From: Chloroflexota bacterium
Lineage (GTDB): Bacteria; Chloroflexota; Anaerolineae; Anaerolineales; Villigracilaceae
NCBI GenBank assembly: GCA_016235425.1
Contig: JACRLC010000082.1
Coordinates: 1 to 64,000, forward strand
DNA: 64,000 nt
Reading direction: 5' to 3'
Positions 15,293-23,645 of the stretch are shown one piece after another. Position 1 is the first letter of the stretch; each line of letters opens with the position of its first letter. The position numbers were made by a program, and so were the translations under genes. Under the pieces are notes generated by a model. That model did no database searches. It saw only the letters and a list, made by a program, of their open reading frames with translations, and was not told the origin of the DNA.

Positions 15293-17938
15293 TCAATTCA
15301 GTGTGACCGTCCCCGCGCTTCCATCCACGGTGATAGTCTGTCCATCCTGGATGCGGCGCGTACCGCTGCCTGTTGCCAGCACGGCGGGGATTCCATACTC
15401 GCGCGCGACGATGGAACTGTGACTCAACGGTCCGCCGATGTCGGTGACGATTGCAGATGCCATCGTGAACAGCGGAGTCCATGCGGGGGTGGTGATGACG
15501 GCCACCAGCACATCCCCTGGTTTCATTTTGTTGAAGTCTTCGGGGGCGAACATTACACACGCCGTTGCCGTGACTTTGCCCGCGCTGGCACCCAAGCCTT
15601 TAAGAACGTTGCCAGACATGTTTTCCCTGTTCCAAGGAATCAGCTTTGCCCAGCCCGACTTCTCTGGCAACATGGCGGGCGGGACAAGTTTCATCTGCTC
15701 GCGCCATTCGGCTTTGCGTGCGGGAGCTTTATCTGAGTAATTCGGCAGTTTCTCGCTTCGCTCAAGCATGGATGCGAGTTCGTTCACTTCATCTTCCACA
15801 AGCCAGTAGATATCTTCTGCATTTTCAATCGCGCCGTTGCCAACGAAGCGTTGACCCAACTCACCCAACATGCGGCGGACGATGGTATGTCCCATGCCCA
15901 TATCGGCAAGGCTGTCTTCGCGCGCGGGACCCGTATCCATTGCCCATTTGAGGGCTTTGTCGAACCAGCGATTCGGAATTAATTTGAAGCGGTTGCGAAT
16001 CTTTTGCAAAGTCTGTTCGCGCTTTTCGACAACTTCACGCTGGCGTGCGTACGGGTCACTGCCTTTGCCTTCCGCATACATTTTGATTGAATCGAGAATC
16101 AACTTTGGTATCTCGGCGGGGGTTGGGTTCATGAAGTCGAACTCAAAAGATGTGTGCCCGAACTCGTCGGAATGTTTTTCAAGGCGGGACTTGAACTCGT
16201 CCCATTCTTGGGCAGGAATCGTTTCGGGATGAGAATCTGCCTTTAACGCGGCGACCAGTTCCTCGGTCGGAGTACGAAACGTGAGGTCGCGCAAAGCAGG
16301 ATGTTCGCGAATCCACATCCCCAAATCGAACAGCGATTTTTCGGCGCGCAGTGGCACGGTCTCAAGTCCGAATAAAAGCGTCTCCGCTTTTGGTTCGTCT
16401 TTGCGGCTGACCATTTTGTAAACGCCTGTGAAAATGAGTTCGCTGCTGCTGGCGCTGGGCAATGTGCTGGATTGAATGACGGTGTAATATTTTCCTGCGG
16501 CATACATCACGGCGCGCACACCTTCGAGCAATTCGGAGGGCGAAAGGTTCTCAGCTTGTTTCTTTTCCCAGGGCGTGATCGCATTTGCAAAAATCGCGCG
16601 CGCTTCAAGCCAGCGTTCTTTGCTCCGCCCGAACATGAGACCCAAACTGGTGAAGGTAACTTTTATCATCGCCCACATGAACTTCGCGCTCATGAGGAAG
16701 CCAAAGTACACGTAGCCGTTGATGACGCGGTATTGATACTCCGCCTCCAGCAAGTCTATGCCGCCCATAAAGTCGCCCAGCTCGGCGGTGGCTTTGTTGA
16801 CTGGACGCAGTCCCAGCGTGCCAAACAACGGCGACACCGCATTCGGTAAATGTTCCGCAAGACTGCCGCGCGCCATCATCAACTTGGGACGAGGCAGAGT
16901 CCACTGGACGGGTTCGGGCGGTAGCGCGGTGATGGGGCGTGACTGCACGACGTAAAAATTATCCTCACCCCTAGCCCCTCTCCCGGAGGGAGAGGGGGAC
17001 ACGACGTAACACCATTCAATATCCTGTGGACTGCCATAAAAGGATTCGATCCTGCGCGCGATGTTGACGAGTTCGATCACCTGCGCTTCATTCATGACCT
17101 GTGAGCTGCGCCGCGCATCGTTGAGTGATTCCTCCCTCGTGCCTGATTCCGTCAACACCGTGATGACGGTTTTTTCCGCCACGTCAACTTTTTTCACTTT
17201 GCCTGTGGCTTTGTCCACGACGATAATATCAGGCGATACGAGTCCGCCAACGATGGCCTCACCGAGTCCCCACGCGGCGTTGATGACCATCTCATCGCGT
17301 CTGCCATTCATTGGGTTGGCAGTGAACAAAATTCCCGCGGCTTCGGCATTCACCATCTCCTGCGCGACGACCGCCAGCGCAACGGTGTTTTGGTCAATAT
17401 TGTTTTTGATGCGATAGGCGATGGCGCGCGCAGTCCACAACGATGCCCAGCATTTTTTGACTGCTTCGAGCAAGGCTTCTTCGCCGCGAATGTTGAGGAA
17501 AGTTTCCTGTTGTCCCGCGAAGGATGCTTCGGGCAGGTCTTCGGCGGTGGCGGAGGAGCGAACGGCGACCAAAATCCCCTCACCCCAACCCCTCTCCCGC
17601 TGGGAGAGGGGCAAGGGGTGAGGGAGTGCCGCGTAGGCTTCGGTGATTGTGGCGGCAAGGTCGGTGGGGATTTGTGCATCAGCAAAGAATCTGCCGATTG
17701 TCACAGAGACAGTTTCGAGTGTAGCGGGAAGCGTTGCGTCCACATCCTTCAACGCGGCGAGAATTTTTGTCTGCAATTGATTCGCTTCAATGAAAGCGCG
17801 ATAGGCTTCCGTCGTGATGTGGAATCCATCGGGGATGGGGAATCCCGCATTGATCATTTTTGCAAGCGACATGCCCTTGCCGCCGACGGTTTCGAGGTTG
17901 GCTTGCGAGTCTGAGAGGGGGAGGGTAAATGGTTTCAT
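15293..17938 (-). CDS. PEP-synthase-like dikinase (ATP-grasp plus phosphohistidine domain)
   Basis: The 881-residue protein has an N-terminal ATP-grasp domain of the PEP synthase/PPDK type (ETVGGKGMSLAKM near 17, VRSSATAEDLPEASFAGQ), a middle helical domain of about 400 residues and a C-terminal swivelling domain with the catalytic His (GGPLSHSSIVARE, His840). The C-terminal PEP/pyruvate TIM barrel of true PEP synthase is absent. This order is that of rifampicin phosphotransferase-type enzymes, so it may phosphorylate an unknown small molecule. Two palindromic repeats are translated inside it, one just before VRSSA and one in the segment before QSRPIT. ATG 17938 follows the upstream stop by 3 nt with AAGGAG. 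Confidence 0.82.
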   Translation of the reverse strand: MKPFTLPLSDSQANLETVGGKGMSLAKMINAGFPIPDGFHITTEAYRAFIEANQLQTKILAALKDVDATLPATLETVSVTIGRFFADAQIPTDLAATITEAYAALPHPLPLSQRERGWGEGILVAVRSSATAEDLPEASFAGQQETFLNIRGEEALLEAVKKCWASLWTARAIAYRIKNNIDQNTVALAVVAQEMVNAEAAGILFTANPMNGRRDEMVINAAWGLGEAIVGGLVSPDIIVVDKATGKVKKVDVAEKTVITVLTESGTREESLNDARRSSQVMNEAQVIELVNIARRIESFYGSPQDIEWCYVVSPSPSGRGARGEDNFYVVQSRPITALPPEPVQWTLPRPKLMMARGSLAEHLPNAVSPLFGTLGLRPVNKATAELGDFMGGIDLLEAEYQYRVINGYVYFGFLMSAKFMWAMIKVTFTSLGLMFGRSKERWLEARAIFANAITPWEKKQAENLSPSELLEGVRAVMYAAGKYYTVIQSSTLPSASSSELIFTGVYKMVSRKDEPKAETLLFGLETVPLRAEKSLFDLGMWIREHPALRDLTFRTPTEELVAALKADSHPETIPAQEWDEFKSRLEKHSDEFGHTSFEFDFMNPTPAEIPKLILDSIKMYAEGKGSDPYARQREVVEKREQTLQKIRNRFKLIPNRWFDKALKWAMDTGPAREDSLADMGMGHTIVRRMLGELGQRFVGNGAIENAEDIYWLVEDEVNELASMLERSEKLPNYSDKAPARKAEWREQMKLVPPAMLPEKSGWAKLIPWNRENMSGNVLKGLGASAGKVTATACVMFAPEDFNKMKPGDVLVAVITTPAWTPLFTMASAIVTDIGGPLSHSSIVAREYGIPAVLATGSGTRRIQDGQTITVDGSAGTVTLN
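16956..16999. repeat. In-frame palindromic repeat with flanking 10-bp direct repeats
   Basis: The GC-rich near-palindrome (CCTCACCCCTAG...AGGGAGAGGGGGA) is flanked by the direct repeat CACGACGTAA at 16946-16955 and 17000-17009, as a target-site duplication would leave. In protein it adds SPSPSGRGARGEDNF between two copies of YVV. Confidence 0.75.
17575..17625. repeat. In-frame palindromic repeat in the ATP-grasp domain
   Basis: A near-perfect palindrome (CCCCTCACCCC ... GGGGTGAGGG) related to the one at 16956. It is translated as about 17 residues (LPHPLPLSQRERGWGEG) immediately before the conserved VAVRSSATAED. Confidence 0.8.
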
Positions 17939-17941
17939 GGA

Positions 17942-19579
17942 TCACTCCTTGCGATTCAAAATTTCGACCAAGCCCTGCGCGCCATCCACGCGGACGCGGT
18001 CGCCCGTTTGCAAGAGTTTTGTGGCGTTGAGACATCCCACCACCGCGGGGATGCCCAACTCGCGGGCGACGATGGCGGCATGGGAAAGCGGCGCGCCGAC
18101 ATCGGTGACAACCGCCGCGGCGCGCGGGAAGATGGGCGTCCAGCCGACGTTGGTTGTAACGGCAACCAGAATTTCACCCGCTTGTAATTGCGCCCCCTGC
18201 TCGGGGGAATGAAGCACGCGCACCTGTCCTTCGGCGCGACCAGCGGAACCAGGCAAACCTTGGATCGTATTCGTGAATTGTTTTTTGATCACCTGCTTTG
18301 GATCATAGATGTCCGTCGGGCGATTTGGATCAGCCGCCCACACAAAGGGATCGAAGCACCCCACGATGATCGTCGGATAGGGCGGCAGTGCGTTGTACTT
18401 TTTGTAAGTTTCCTTGCGGGCAGGGATGAACGCGATTTTGCTTTTTTGCCCTTTAAGAAGTTCGATCACCTCATCGTATTCGAGGAAAAAGATGTCGTTT
18501 CCCAAATCGTTCAATTCACCCGCGCGCAGGGCGAACTCGCGCGCAACCCACACCAGGCGAATACTTTCCGACCGCCCCTTCTCGCGCAGGCAGGTCAGCC
18601 TTGCCGCTTCTTTCAATCTTTTGAGGAGGATGTTGTAATCTCTCGGAGAAGACTCACGTAAACGATCAAGAGCCGCCTCATATTTTGCGCGTTGTTCCGC
18701 GAGCAGGGCATCCACATCCGCTGGCAATTTGCTGAGTCCTTCTATTTGTTCTTCGATCCAATTCGGATTCTCCGCTGGACGCGGTGATGAAATCTCGGCT
18801 TCGTGTGGGCAGCGATGACCGTACTGCAATATGTATTCGTCGCGGCTCATCAGCCCGCGCCTGACCCGGTCAAGCCCAACGACGGGACCGAGGCTGGCAA
18901 GCAAGCCTTCTTCTCCGCTGACATTGGACAGAAGTGCAACGGTATCTTCCGCGCCGGCCCGTTTGAGCAGGTCGCGGCGCAATTTGCTCACCACCTCCGA
19001 CTGCGACATGGCCGGACTCACCATCCACCAAAAGCATTCAATAAATCTCGGGTAAAGAAAGGTTTGGGCCCAATCAAGAAGTTCTTCCCTGCTTCGTTCA
19101 TGCACCCTGCGGCGTTCTGTCTCGCACCAGGTTAGGTTCCCGGCGACGCGCGGCTCCATGTTCTTTATTGTCTTGCGAACTGCGCTCATGATTCTCAGCG
19201 CGTTGCGAAGCACAAGGAAGCGATCTGAAAAACCAAATGGGATCAACGGGACATCCCATTCCCCCACAGAGTTTGAGTCAACCCCGTACAACTCTGCGCT
19301 GGCCGCGTCGAAGGTTTTGAGCCCGAGCGCACGAAATGCCGTTGCTCCCACGCTTCCGTTGTTGTAGGCGCGGCCGCAAATATTCCCGACTGGCGGATAA
19401 CCAGGCAGCATAATCATTTGATCGAAGCTGGATCGTATTGCCGACCACGTGTATGGCGTCATTACGTCTGGCACAGCCTCACGCGTGTTGACGCTCGACC
19501 AGAGATAGTCGCCTGTGAGGGAATCGTTCCACTCGCCGGTGGTTGGGTTGCAGCCTGGGATATAGGCAGTTTTCATTTG
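17942..19579 (-). CDS. Dikinase-like protein lacking the ATP-grasp domain
   Basis: The 545-residue product matches the middle and C-terminal parts of dikinase-type proteins: an N-terminal segment with GEWNDSLTGDYLW, a long helical region, and the phosphohistidine swivel domain (GAPLSHAAIVAREL, His500). It has no ATP-binding domain, so it cannot be charged alone. The next gene, 3 nt downstream, encodes a full dikinase that could phosphorylate it in trans. A comparable split exists in phenylphosphate synthase (known from Thauera). ATG 19579 has GGAGG with a 9-nt gap; a TTG at 19597 is less likely. The substrate is unknown. Confidence 0.78.
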   Translation of the reverse strand, partial: QMKTAYIPGCNPTTGEWNDSLTGDYLWSSVNTREAVPDVMTPYTWSAIRSSFDQMIMLPGYPPVGNICGRAYNNGSVGATAFRALGLKTFDAASAELYGVDSNSVGEWDVPLIPFGFSDRFLVLRNALRIMSAVRKTIKNMEPRVAGNLTWCETERRRVHERSREELLDWAQTFLYPRFIECFWWMVSPAMSQSEVVSKLRRDLLKRAGAEDTVALLSNVSGEEGLLASLGPVVGLDRVRRGLMSRDEYILQYGHRCPHEAEISSPRPAENPNWIEEQIEGLSKLPADVDALLAEQRAKYEAALDRLRESSPRDYNILLKRLKEAARLTCLREKGRSESIRLVWVAREFALRAGELNDLGNDIFFLEYDEVIELLKGQKSKIAFIPARKETYKKYNALPPYPTIIVGCFDPFVWAADPNRPTDIYDPKQVIKKQFTNTIQGLPGSAGRAEGQVRVLHSPEQGAQLQAGEILVAVTTNVGWTPIFPRAAAVVTDVGAPLSHAAIVARELGIPAVVGCLNATKLLQTGDRVRVDGAQGLVEILNRKE

Positions 19580-19598
19580 GGAGTTCCTCCGTGTCAAA

Positions 19599-20306
19599 TC
19601 ACCACAGGCCGGGAATTAGGCGGTAACAAACTTGTCGGGCGTAATCCGCGTAGCCGGGAAGTTCGGTTTGCAAGGTTTTGTCTTCCAATGCAGTGCGGAT
19701 GACAAATGCAATGATTGTCAGAATGGCAGGGATGAAAGCCCACCACGAGCCAAACAGCAACGGCTGACCCAGACAGCCGATAACATTGCCGAAATATCCG
19801 GGATGGCGGACGAGGTGATAGGGTCCACGCTTTGCAACCTGATGACCGTCCTGAATGCGTACGCTTTCGGAGAAAAAGGGGTTGGACGCCATCGCCCAAA
19901 GAAAGATTACTCCCCAGATTACAAAAAGGATGATGCCTGCGATATGCCATCCAAGCGGAATTGTCCCTGTCCAGTCCCAGCGTTCATCCAACCCGGCAAT
20001 GATCATGATGAAGATGGCAAATAGACCGGCAACCGAGGCCAGCCAGATATCCCAGCGTTTGGCGCCCGACTGGCGCAAGCCCCCGGCGCGGTCCGCAAGC
20101 AGCGCGGGGTTGATGGGTACAAGAACGACGACATGCGCCGCCATGAAGAGGGTCAACAGAATCATGTACACCCAGCCCCACAGCCAATCCCATTTGCCGG
20201 CGGCGAGGATGAGCAGGGCGGAATAAGCGAGCATTCCGAGGAACGCGCCGCGGATCCAGGAGAATATTTTGCGCTTGATTTCAGGGGTTATCAATTTGGT
20301 TTGCAT
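19599..20306 (-). CDS. Isoprenylcysteine methyltransferase-like membrane protein
   Basis: The 235-residue integral membrane protein has about six helices and the ICMT/PEMT-like signature GPYHLVRHPGYFGN (about 160-173) followed by a C-terminal acidic/aromatic segment (ELPGYADYARQ), which bind S-adenosylmethionine in this superfamily. Bacterial members methylate lipids or small molecules, and the substrate cannot be told here. It lies directly downstream of the TetR gene and 19 nt before the ATP-grasp-less dikinase gene, so co-transcription with the dikinase pair is likely. Confidence 0.75.
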   Translation of the reverse strand: MQTKLITPEIKRKIFSWIRGAFLGMLAYSALLILAAGKWDWLWGWVYMILLTLFMAAHVVVLVPINPALLADRAGGLRQSGAKRWDIWLASVAGLFAIFIMIIAGLDERWDWTGTIPLGWHIAGIILFVIWGVIFLWAMASNPFFSESVRIQDGHQVAKRGPYHLVRHPGYFGNVIGCLGQPLLFGSWWAFIPAILTIIAFVIRTALEDKTLQTELPGYADYARQVCYRLIPGLW

Positions 20307-20338
20307 GTTTCGCTCTGAATATAAAAGCGGATCGACAA

Positions 20339-20932
20339 TCAGACTTGTAATCCCTTCAAGAAAATATCCAGCGTTTCTTTGAGCATTTCCTGCGGAGTCC
20401 CGGTGGGGCGCGATGCAAAAACGACTGGCGCCATAATGTGGACGAGTAGTCGCGCCGCCAGCAAGGGATCAACTTTTCGAAATGCGCCTTCACGAATCCC
20501 TTCTTCAATCAATCCTCTAAGCAGATCCTGATATGCGTAGCGACCATTCTGGATTCGTTTCTGGCTTTCCAACTTAAGTCGTTGAGCCTCGATGGATAAC
20601 TTCAGGAACAGGTTTTTGTTTTCCACAAGAAATTCGAGGTGCATCTCCATGATCTGTCTTAATCGTTGATCGGCATCCATGTTTTGCAGGGCGATCCTCT
20701 GAGCTTCTGCGGTCAAATCATTCAACTGATCCTCGAAAAAATAGATTAATATCTCGTCCTTGGTTTTGAAGTAGTCATACAGTGTGGATTTTCCCAACCC
20801 CGCCGCCTCCGCGATCTCACGCATGGATGTTTCCTGAAATCCCTTTTTGAGAAAGACATTCACAACCTTGTGAAAAATCTCGTGGCGTCGCTTTTCCTGC
20901 TCTTCTTCGGTGAGGGGGGTGCCTTTGGGCAT
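20339..20932 (-). CDS. TetR/AcrR family repressor
   Basis: The 197-residue protein has a typical N-terminal helix-turn-helix (FLKKGFQETSMREIAEAAGLGKSTLYDYFKTKDE in outline, residues about 27-60) and a helical ligand-binding C-terminus. ATG 20932 has AGGAG with a 6-nt gap. It heads the minus-strand run of ICMT-like, two dikinase-like, small membrane and MFS genes, and probably controls all of them in response to an exported or modified compound. A near-perfect inverted repeat covers its own -10 region (20961-20996), implying autoregulation. Confidence 0.88.
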   Translation of the reverse strand: MPKGTPLTEEEQEKRRHEIFHKVVNVFLKKGFQETSMREIAEAAGLGKSTLYDYFKTKDEILIYFFEDQLNDLTAEAQRIALQNMDADQRLRQIMEMHLEFLVENKNLFLKLSIEAQRLKLESQKRIQNGRYAYQDLLRGLIEEGIREGAFRKVDPLLAARLLVHIMAPVVFASRPTGTPQEMLKETLDIFLKGLQV

Positions 20933-20960
20933 GGGATACTCCTGAAAGTGGACTGAAAAC

Positions 20961-20996
20961 GACCAGCGTTCGCTTTTATTGTAGCGAATACCGGTC
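20961..20996 (-). promoter_or_regulatory. Candidate TetR operator overlapping its promoter
   Basis: Inverted arms GACCAGCGTTCGCT (20961-20974) and AGCGAATACCGGTC (20983-20996) match at 11 of 14 positions around an 8-nt centre. On the minus strand a -10-like TACAAT (20978-20983) lies in that centre, so repressor binding would block initiation. Confidence 0.55.
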
Positions 20997-21090
20997 GCTT
21001 TTATATCCCTCTGGGGAGGGGTTTTCCATCTCCTTGCGGTATGAGGATATAAGCTTCCCTTGAGGATTATCGTTCTGTGCTTTGTCGAAC

Positions 21091-21131
21091 ACGAAAAACA
21101 TGTCCGATTGTGTTCATCCCTGCCCTTGCGG
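21091..21131 (+). repeat. 41-bp sequence shared with 27646-27686 (ComM-like remnant)
   Basis: 39 of 41 bases match the copy at 27646. In the plus frame it reads MSDCVHPCPCGYY, echoing the conserved NPCPCGYYG segment of ComM/YifB-type Mg-chelatase-like ATPases. It ends at a TGA soon after, so it is only debris. The rest of the 300-bp gap (20933-21232) shows nothing else. Confidence 0.5.
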
Positions 21132-21232
21132 TTATTACATAATATGATACTCTCTTCTCACCGACTTCATCGCCGGTTGCGTCTTGTAAATGTGAGTCCT
21201 GGTTTTGCCCCAGTGCTGAGCCAGCGCGGGAC

Positions 21233-21952
21233 TTACATGCTCCTGGTGGTTGAACCCGGCCCGATAGCAGCATATGCGAGCGCCGAGGGTGTGCGGCATC
21301 CAACGATGGCCGGAGCTTCATGGATCAACTCATCGTTCTCAAGGGCCTCTACTATGAAAAGCGCGTAGTCTATGCGGCGCGTCATATTGCTCTCGAGGAT
21401 GGGATCACCTACGTGCCGACTCCACACAGGCAGGCCCTGGCTCTCACCCTCTTCAAGGTCGCTCCCACGCACGACCGTCCACCGGGTCTCGCTGGCAAAC
21501 ACCCGCCGGCACGCTTCCACCTGGTCGTCAATGTCCACGACGGGAATAAGCCGCGTGAGCCAGCGGGCCAACTTCTCCTCTGCTTTAAAGGACGGCGGAT
21601 ACACATCCTTGCCGTCACGTGTGATATGCCAGCCGCAGGAGAATATAAGGCGCGCGCCCAGACGCGCGTGGTCGAGGACCGCCTGGGCCGTTCCCGACGA
21701 GTAGTGGTGAGCTCCCCAAGGGACCAGCACAGTGAGCACTCCATCACACCCTGAGACAGCCTTCTTGATAACCTCGCGATCGTCCGTAGCGCCGGGAATG
21801 ACAGTGATCCGCCCTTTGAACACGTCAAGTTTACCTACGCTCCGCTCCCGACAGACGCCAACTATCTCATAGCCCCGGTCAAGCGCGTGCTGCACCATGT
21901 ACCTGCCGAGCTTCCCAGAGGCCCCGACAATGCAAACTTTCATCGAATGCAT
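21233..21952 (-). CDS. NAD(P)-binding protein, NmrA/SDR-like
   Basis: The 239-residue protein opens with a Rossmann nucleotide-binding motif (CIVGASGKLGRYMVQHAL, GxSGxxG type, about residue 7-24), followed by GATDDREVIKKAVSGCDGVLTVL, as in atypical short-chain dehydrogenases that sense or reduce with NAD(P)H. The classic YxxxK pair is not evident, which fits the NmrA-like group. ATG 21952 has GAGGTGA upstream (in-frame ATG 21943 also possible). It lies 13 nt after a DUF4386 gene and is probably co-transcribed with it. Confidence 0.75.
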   Translation of the reverse strand: MHSMKVCIVGASGKLGRYMVQHALDRGYEIVGVCRERSVGKLDVFKGRITVIPGATDDREVIKKAVSGCDGVLTVLVPWGAHHYSSGTAQAVLDHARLGARLIFSCGWHITRDGKDVYPPSFKAEEKLARWLTRLIPVVDIDDQVEACRRVFASETRWTVVRGSDLEEGESQGLPVWSRHVGDPILESNMTRRIDYALFIVEALENDELIHEAPAIVGCRTPSALAYAAIGPGSTTRSM

Positions 21953-21965
21953 ATCTCACCTCTCC

Positions 21966-22625
21966 TCAGCCGGCCTCAACTGAAGCCGGTTTTTGATCCT
22001 TTACACCCTTAATCAAAAGCCACAAGAGAAGTAAGACTTCCCCAATAAATGTGAACGTGACAATATTTGTATCATAGTTGGGCAAAAGAAATTTGCCAAA
22101 ACTATCGATTAGATAACCTAAACCTGCAATTATCAATAAGACGCCCAGAATTCTGGGAATATAACCCGACTTGAATACCAAATAGCCGAGGGGAAATAAC
22201 CAAAGACCCCAAAATATCTGCGCGATAAGAACTCCGTAATTGTGTAAGTTGAGAAAGGATATCACTTGAGAGTGTTCAGCACTACTTAAAAGCGGCAGGA
22301 CAGCAAATTGGTTGAGCATATTGAGGCAAGTTATAGGGACACTGGCAACAACGAGTATAACCATCAGACTAGCCTGGTCCTTGTCCACTGATTTGAGAAG
22401 CATGTATAGATAATAGACCAAAAACAAGAAACTAATTTGACCAACGAGATCGCTCACAAAACTGATACGAAATAGCGTTTCAGAAGCCGTAATATTACTG
22501 ACTGTTGCTGCTGCGTCTCCGGTCACAATAAGACTTAAGCGAACAAAATGCGGGAAACCACTGCATACTGCGAGAATTAGATATAGGAACCCTGCGATTC
22601 TTGCGATCCTTTTGTTTGAATTCAT
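21966..22625 (-). CDS. DUF4386-type membrane protein
   Basis: The 219-residue protein has six or so hydrophobic helices and the DUF4386 pattern: KRIARIAGFLYLILAV at the N-terminus, an early ASETLFRISFVSDLVGQ, and later LFPLGYLVFKSGYIPRILGVLLIIAGLGYL. No function is established for the family. ATG 22625 has AGGAG with a 6-nt gap. Two tandem 15-bp repeats (22648-22677) lie just upstream and may control it. The base composition is more AT-rich than neighbouring genes, hinting at separate origin. Confidence 0.8.
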   Translation of the reverse strand: MNSNKRIARIAGFLYLILAVCSGFPHFVRLSLIVTGDAAATVSNITASETLFRISFVSDLVGQISFLFLVYYLYMLLKSVDKDQASLMVILVVASVPITCLNMLNQFAVLPLLSSAEHSQVISFLNLHNYGVLIAQIFWGLWLFPLGYLVFKSGYIPRILGVLLIIAGLGYLIDSFGKFLLPNYDTNIVTFTFIGEVLLLLWLLIKGVKDQKPASVEAG

Positions 22626-22647
22626 TTTTTACTCCTTTTCTTTGAAC

Positions 22648-22677
22648 AGTGTTGGTAAGTTCAGTGTTGGTAAGTTC
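22648..22677. repeat. Two perfect tandem 15-bp repeats upstream of the DUF4386 gene
   Basis: AGTGTTGGTAAGTTC occurs twice head to tail (22648-22662, 22663-22677), 23 bp upstream of the DUF4386 start. It could be a regulator-binding iteron or a recent duplication. Confidence 0.6.
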
Positions 22678-22743
22678 CTTTGAACTGGATTTGAGTTACG
22701 TTGAGTTTTATCTGTTGCTTGAAATCATTTCTCCATTGAATGT

Positions 22744-22971
22744 TCAGGCAGGATCATCTTCGGCATCGTAAGAGAAGACCTCTCCCAAAGGTACACCGAA
22801 GACCAGGGCAATCCGAAAAGCCAGTTCCAGAGAGGGGGAGTATTTGGCGCTTTCGATGGCAATGATGGTTTGCCGCGTCACGCCCACTTTTACAGCCAGT
22901 TGTTCCTGGGTCATTTCGTTGTGGTGAAAACGTAATTTCCGAATGTTGTTCCGAACCTGGCGCTTTTCCAT
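22744..22971 (-). CDS. XRE-family transcriptional regulator (75 aa)
   Basis: Minimal Cro/C1-type helix-turn-helix protein: [21 protein letters not shown] forms the DNA-binding unit (about 20-40), followed by [15 protein letters not shown]. This is the YozG/short-XRE type often paired with a membrane protein. ATG 22971 has AAGGGGG upstream and lies 2 nt past the stop of the membrane gene, so the pair is translated together. It probably regulates its own operon through the inverted repeat at 23461-23497. Confidence 0.85.
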   Translation of the reverse strand: MEKRQVRNNIRKLRFHHNEMTQEQLAVKVGVTRQTIIAIESAKYSPSLELAFRIALVFGVPLGEVFSYDAEDDPA

Positions 22972-22972
22972 T

Positions 22973-23425
22973 TTAGAACCCCCTTCGATAAAAATAGAGC
23001 TGTGAAATATCCCCAATGATCTCCGCCGCGATCGAAAAGAAGATGATCAGGCTGAACATCACCAGGGGCGGCTGACCAAAGACAAAGGTAAGCATGGCGA
23101 GCAGGACACCAACGGAAAACGTAATATAAGAAGCCCTTATGCCTTTTAACCCGATCAACTTATCACGCTCGTCTTCGATGAAGCGTTCCTCCTGTTCTGT
23201 TCCTGTTTTGATGGCATGGACGATGCTGAGCAAAATGTTGGTGAGAATACTGCCAATAATATTTATAATGATGGCCGCCGCGATGACGATTACCCAAAGG
23301 CTGAAGACCCTGGTTGAAACCAATCCGCCTGCCTGATGCATTTGAAACAAATTGACCAGATAGTACCCAACGATCAGTAGGTGAGTCACTAAAGAAACGG
23401 TGATGTTTTTTTCCTGATAAGACAT
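22973..23425 (-). CDS. Four-helix membrane protein paired with XRE regulator
   Basis: The 150-residue protein has four membrane segments (about 10-30, 42-68, 97-115 and 118-140) and a conserved cytoplasmic acidic loop ([19 protein letters not shown]) between helices 2 and 3. Proteins with this DERD-type loop are commonly encoded beside small XRE regulators; their role is unknown. ATG 23425 has AGGAG with a 7-nt gap. Transcription starts from the strong promoter at 23479-23507. Confidence 0.72.
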   Translation of the reverse strand: MSYQEKNITVSLVTHLLIVGYYLVNLFQMHQAGGLVSTRVFSLWVIVIAAAIIINIIGSILTNILLSIVHAIKTGTEQEERFIEDERDKLIGLKGIRASYITFSVGVLLAMLTFVFGQPPLVMFSLIIFFSIAAEIIGDISQLYFYRRGF

Positions 23426-23460
23426 GTTTTTACTCCTTTGTCTGCTTATGCTTACTTCTA

Positions 23461-23507
23461 GTATGTTTTGATATACATATAGTAAATCAAAACATACATA
23501 ATGTCAA
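23461..23507 (-). promoter_or_regulatory. Sigma-70 promoter with overlapping perfect operator
   Basis: On the minus strand TTGACA (23502-23507), a 17-nt spacer and TACTAT (23479-23484) make a near-consensus promoter. A perfect 12-bp inverted repeat, GTATGTTTTGAT (23461-23472) and ATCAAAACATAC (23486-23497), brackets the -10 box, a natural site for the XRE protein. Confidence 0.75.
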
Positions 23508-23574
23508 GTATAGCTTACATTCAATATTAAGATAAATCCCCGAATTGATGAGTGCGCAAGCGCTGCTGTGAAAT

Positions 23575-23604
23575 AAAAAAAACGGCCGCGCAAGCACGGT
23601 CGTT
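23575..23604 (-). terminator. Intrinsic terminator after the oxidoreductase gene
   Basis: On the minus strand an 8-bp stem (AACGACCG / CGGCCGTT, one G-U pair) with an 8-nt loop is followed by a run of eight T. It lies 42 bp past the oxidoreductase stop. Confidence 0.75.
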
Positions 23605-23645
23605 CTTATTGATTTCTGTTCGCTCCTTGCTGTCAACGCAACGCT

